DNA from: Planctomycetaceae bacterium | GTDB lineage: Bacteria; Planctomycetota; Planctomycetia; Pirellulales; Pirellulaceae | Assembly (NCBI GenBank): GCA_003506095.1 | Contig: DNWZ01000520.1 | Span: forward strand, 1,104 to 9,833 | Direction of reading: 5' to 3' | Length of the DNA: 8,730 nt | Shown here: piece after piece, positions 6,957 to 8,730 of the stretch | Layout of the letters: the number at the start of each line of letters is the position of its first letter | Position numbering within the stretch: the first letter of the stretch is position 1 | Position numbers and translations under genes: made by a program | Notes under the pieces: model-generated | What the model was told of the DNA's origin: nothing | Database searches by the model: none | The model's input: the letters and a program-made list of their open reading frames with translations, nothing else

Positions 6957-6998
6957 TAGACGGCGCAGGCCGTCGTGGGGCTTGGGGCTTCGCCCCAA
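6957..6998 (+). repeat. Conserved post-VR block B with two hairpins, copy 2
   Basis: The first 32 bases match 2860-2891 at 29 positions. Hairpin 1 is GACGGC (6959-6964) with GCCGTC (6969-6974) around a 4-base loop GCAG. Hairpin 2 is TTGGGGC (6982-6988) with GCCCCAA (6992-6998) around loop TTC. No T-run follows, so a classic intrinsic terminator is less likely. A hairpin or cruciform downstream of a VR is a known DGR target-recognition feature, though here the distance from the VR (~100 bp) is long. Confidence 0.65.
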
Positions 6999-7158
6999 CG
7001 AAAGTTCGTGAAAGCGGCTCAGTGAAAAGAACAGCCTGGATGGACCTTGTCTCAGTTGTGTTCGGTTCTCGAGCGGAGCCGATCGTCAATCATTAGTCTT
7101 GTATCTCTGTTGTATCGATCCCCATGCAATTCCGCATCTATTCGATTGCTGTCATGTA
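6999..7158. other. Noncoding leader between last target gene and template repeat
   Basis: No supportable gene. It begins with a short perfect inverted repeat, ACGAA (6998-7002) / TTCGT (7005-7009). The rest has no recognisable target-gene homology. A promoter for the template RNA would be expected here or further upstream, but none can be named with confidence. Confidence 0.4.
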
Positions 7159-7284
7159 CGATCCGTGTGAATTGCGGTGGCGGCTGGAACAACAACGCGA
7201 GGAACTGTCGTTCGGCGAATCGGAGCAGGAATACGCCGGACAACCGTAACAACAACGTTGGGTTCCGCGTAGCCTTGAGCTCGC
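7159..7284 (+). ncRNA. DGR template repeat (TR)
   Basis: This is a noncoding copy of the 3' end of the target genes, with asparagine codons at the variable positions. In the VR frame it reads GGGWNNNARNCRSANRSR then NTPDNRNNNVGFRVALS. The anchors GGTGGCGGCTGG, TGTCGTTCGGCGAATCGG and TTCCGCGTAGCCTTGAG match VR2 and VR5. An adenine-rich template next to adenine-altered targets is diagnostic of a DGR: the TR transcript is copied by an error-prone reverse transcriptase that misincorporates opposite A, and the cDNA replaces the VR. Upstream of 7159 the sequence no longer resembles target genes, so this is not an expressed FGE domain. The TR RNA limits are not known; flanking sequence and the 7359-7403 hairpin may belong to it. 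Confidence 0.93.
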
Positions 7285-7358
7285 GGGAAAGCGGAAGCAA
7301 CCACCGAACAGGACAAAGTCCCGTCCACAGCGTTTCGGCGTTGTGGCGAATCCGTGAC

Positions 7359-7403
7359 GCACGGCGGGGGCTGGTAGCACTTTTGCGAACTTCCTCGCCG
7401 TGC
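7359..7403 (+). terminator. Strong stem-loop downstream of the template repeat (terminator or TR-RNA structure)
   Basis: GCACGGCG (7359-7366) pairs perfectly with CGCCGTGC (7396-7403). The stem extends inward by G-T, G-C, G-C and G-T pairs to 12 bp, leaving a 21-base loop. The following sequence is T-rich but interrupted (CATCTTAAATCTTTAATTTT). It could end the template RNA or be a structural part of it. Confidence 0.5.
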
Positions 7404-7449
7404 CATCTTAAATCTTTAATTTTCCACCTTTCAGAAACTCGCTAAGCCG

Positions 7450-7694
7450 ATGCCTCCAGAAGTCACCTGCGAATCGTATCCGACGAAATGGCTGGTCAGG
7501 AGTTTGTTTTTGACCAGCGAAATTGCCGCTTTGCTGGGCGTGGTGCCGATTGCTCAGTCCGCGTTCCCAGACGGGTTGACAAATTGATCTCGCGACATCA
7601 TTGCATGCTGGATATCAATCCGCCCGATATCCGCATCCGCGATTACGACAGCCTGAATGCGTTAGAATCATTACGTGCACTTTGCTCTCTGTAG
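7450..7694 (+). pseudogene. FHA-domain protein gene, frameshifted and truncated
   Basis: Two adjoining frames together read as the start of a forkhead-associated (phosphothreonine-binding) domain. From the ATG at 7450 comes MPPEVT; after a one-base shift near 7466-7467 the frame continues LRIVSDEMAGQEFVFDQ, FAGRGADCSVRVP, LISRHHCMLD and IRIRDYDSLN. One extra C in GTCACCTGCG would restore a single frame. GR and SRHH are the usual FHA binding-loop motifs. After DSLN, where FHA domains normally read GTFVNG, the sequence changes to ALESLRALCSL and stops, so the domain is also cut short. Translation from the ATG at 7488 would miss the first strand. A sequencing error could explain the frameshift but not the truncation. 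Confidence 0.65.
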
Positions 7695-7788
7695 CGTCTC
7701 CCGAGTTTGGTGCAGGGAACGAAATCAAAAGCATCCACTTCCCAACAATTCATTTTCAAAGCCTGCTCACCCAAATTACCCCGACCCA

Positions 7789-8730
7789 ATGAATCAAAAT
7801 ATCGAGCAATACTTTGCCTTTCTTGCAGGCCAATTCACAGAGGCCACGCCACTGGCCGAGATCGAAGCGAAGGTGCGTCAAATGGCAGTCCAGCAACTTA
7901 TTTCAAATGACGTAGCCAGCGAGTTGATCAAAATGTTTCAGGCGAGCGCCAATCAACACACAACACCACAGTCGGTGACGCCTCGACTATTGGTCGACTG
8001 GGGAGATAACCCGCGTGTTGGTCACCAAGTGCGCCCCGAGTTCAGCTTGCTCTGTCCAAGCCATTGCTCCCGCCCTGAAATCTCGATCGAAATCGATTCA
8101 GACCTGGATCACGATGCGACCGACCCGCGACGAAGACCTCGTGAAGAGGAACCGGGGCTGTGGACTTTTCACGTCCCGTTTCGGATGACATCGGCAGGAA
8201 CGGACTGTCGGCCAGGGCATTATTTAATTGACGTTGCGATCTCGTTCCGCGACGTTCCTCCGAATCTTCCCCGGTTTTATTGCTGCCGAATCCGTTTGCA
8301 TGTCCCTAACCAGTCTGACGGTGATAAAGGAGTGCTGGAGATCGACGGGGACGGCCAGTCGATCGTAAACCTTCAAGGTCATAACCTTAAGCAGTTTTCT
8401 AGAGTGATTCTGAAAGCCCAAGGGGCTGGGGTCATTAACCTGCACCAATCTCATCTTGGCAAGGAAGATGACGCCTCCGAGGATCAGGCCGACGGCAATA
8501 GAACTACATTCGAGTATGTGTTAAAGGTCGATGGCGAGAAACAGTCTCGCCTGCCGTCTGTCTTCAGAGGTGTGTCGGGCCGCGCGTACCTGGACAAAGC
8601 AGGGCTGTACTTCGATGATGGCCGGCGAACGCTGCTGCTGGCAAGCGAGCAGGTGACTTTTGGGCGAAATCGTGAGAATGATGTTTCTTTGAGGTTTCTG
8701 CCTCGCTCCGATACAAACGACGATTTTTCG
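7789..8730 (+). CDS. FHA-domain-containing protein, N-terminal part (runs off window end)
   Basis: An open frame of 314 codons from the ATG at 7789 with no stop before the window ends. Residues 1-55 look helical (MNQNIEQYFAFLAGQFTEAT, then VRQMAVQQLISNDVASELIKMF). Residues ~65-255 alternate hydrophobic and polar residues as in beta-rich domains that I do not recognise. Residues ~281-314 (TLLLASEQVTFGRNRENDVSLRF) are the first half of an FHA domain with its FGRN..ND signature. The window ends just where the Ser-Arg-x-His motif would be expected. FHA domains bind phosphothreonine peptides, so a protein of this type beside three Ser/Thr kinases is a plausible reader of their output. No membrane segment or signal peptide is seen. 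No Shine-Dalgarno precedes the ATG. Confidence 0.8.
   Translation, partial: MNQNIEQYFAFLAGQFTEATPLAEIEAKVRQMAVQQLISNDVASELIKMFQASANQHTTPQSVTPRLLVDWGDNPRVGHQVRPEFSLLCPSHCSRPEISIEIDSDLDHDATDPRRRPREEEPGLWTFHVPFRMTSAGTDCRPGHYLIDVAISFRDVPPNLPRFYCCRIRLHVPNQSDGDKGVLEIDGDGQSIVNLQGHNLKQFSRVILKAQGAGVINLHQSHLGKEDDASEDQADGNRTTFEYVLKVDGEKQSRLPSVFRGVSGRAYLDKAGLYFDDGRRTLLLASEQVTFGRNRENDVSLRFLPRSDTNDDFS

Noticed and set aside
7047..7445. A 132-codon open frame spanning the template repeat
   Set aside because: Only the TR part resembles any protein. Upstream and downstream residues show no domain character, the start is arbitrary, and the frame is open mainly because the TR is a copy of coding DNA. Annotated as template RNA instead.
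7285..7449. Possible short reverse transcriptase or Avd remnant just after the template
   Set aside because: No frame in this stretch has polymerase motifs or a helical bundle-like sequence, and the spacing to the FHA pseudogene is too small for either gene.
1..8730. CRISPR array, tRNA, rRNA or insertion sequence
   Set aside because: The repeats here are gene-scale paralogues and single TR/VR copies, not short regularly spaced repeats. No tRNA or rRNA signature, transposase frame or terminal inverted repeats were seen.

Overview
The window looks like bacterial accessory DNA from a large-genome, multi-signalling lineage, most likely a planctomycete (Pirellulaceae/Rhodopirellula-like). That assignment is inferred from moderate GC, many PknB-type Ser/Thr kinases fused to SUMF1/FGE-sulfatase domains, FHA proteins, weak Shine-Dalgarno signals and loose gene spacing. 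No marker gene in the window confirms it.

The main content is the target side of a diversity-generating retroelement (DGR). Four related target genes and one target fragment lie head to tail on the + strand: a 3' piece of a target gene (2-811), complete kinase-FGE fusions at 981-2786, 3279-4979 and 5120-6871, and an orphan 3' cassette (about 2911-3142). Each complete protein has an N-terminal Ser/Thr kinase, a short soluble linker and a C-terminal FGE/C-type-lectin-fold domain. The last ~40 residues of each are a DGR variable region (VR). At about 7159-7284 an untranslated copy of that region has asparagine (AAC/AAT) codons at nearly every position where the proteins differ. This is the template repeat (TR). 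By hand alignment over 121 ungapped bases, VR2 differs from TR at 18 of 29 template adenines and VR5 at 17 of 29, against roughly 8-10 of the ~92 other positions. That is the adenine-specific signature of mutagenic retrohoming. VR1 fits less cleanly; VR3 and VR4 have diverged and are probably inactive or belong to another template.

Between the last target and the TR (6872-7158) are blocks also found after the 981-2786 gene, with hairpins of the kind DGRs use downstream of a VR. A strong 12-bp stem lies ~75 bp past the TR. No reverse transcriptase or accessory protein (Avd) is encoded here, so they must lie outside the window or act in trans.

Downstream are a frameshifted and truncated FHA gene (7450-7694) and the start of a larger FHA-domain protein (7789 to the window end). 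A testable model: the variable domain senses a changing ligand, the fused kinase phosphorylates a partner on Ser/Thr, and an FHA protein reads the phosphothreonine. No membrane segment is visible in the fusions, so recognition would occur in the cytoplasm.
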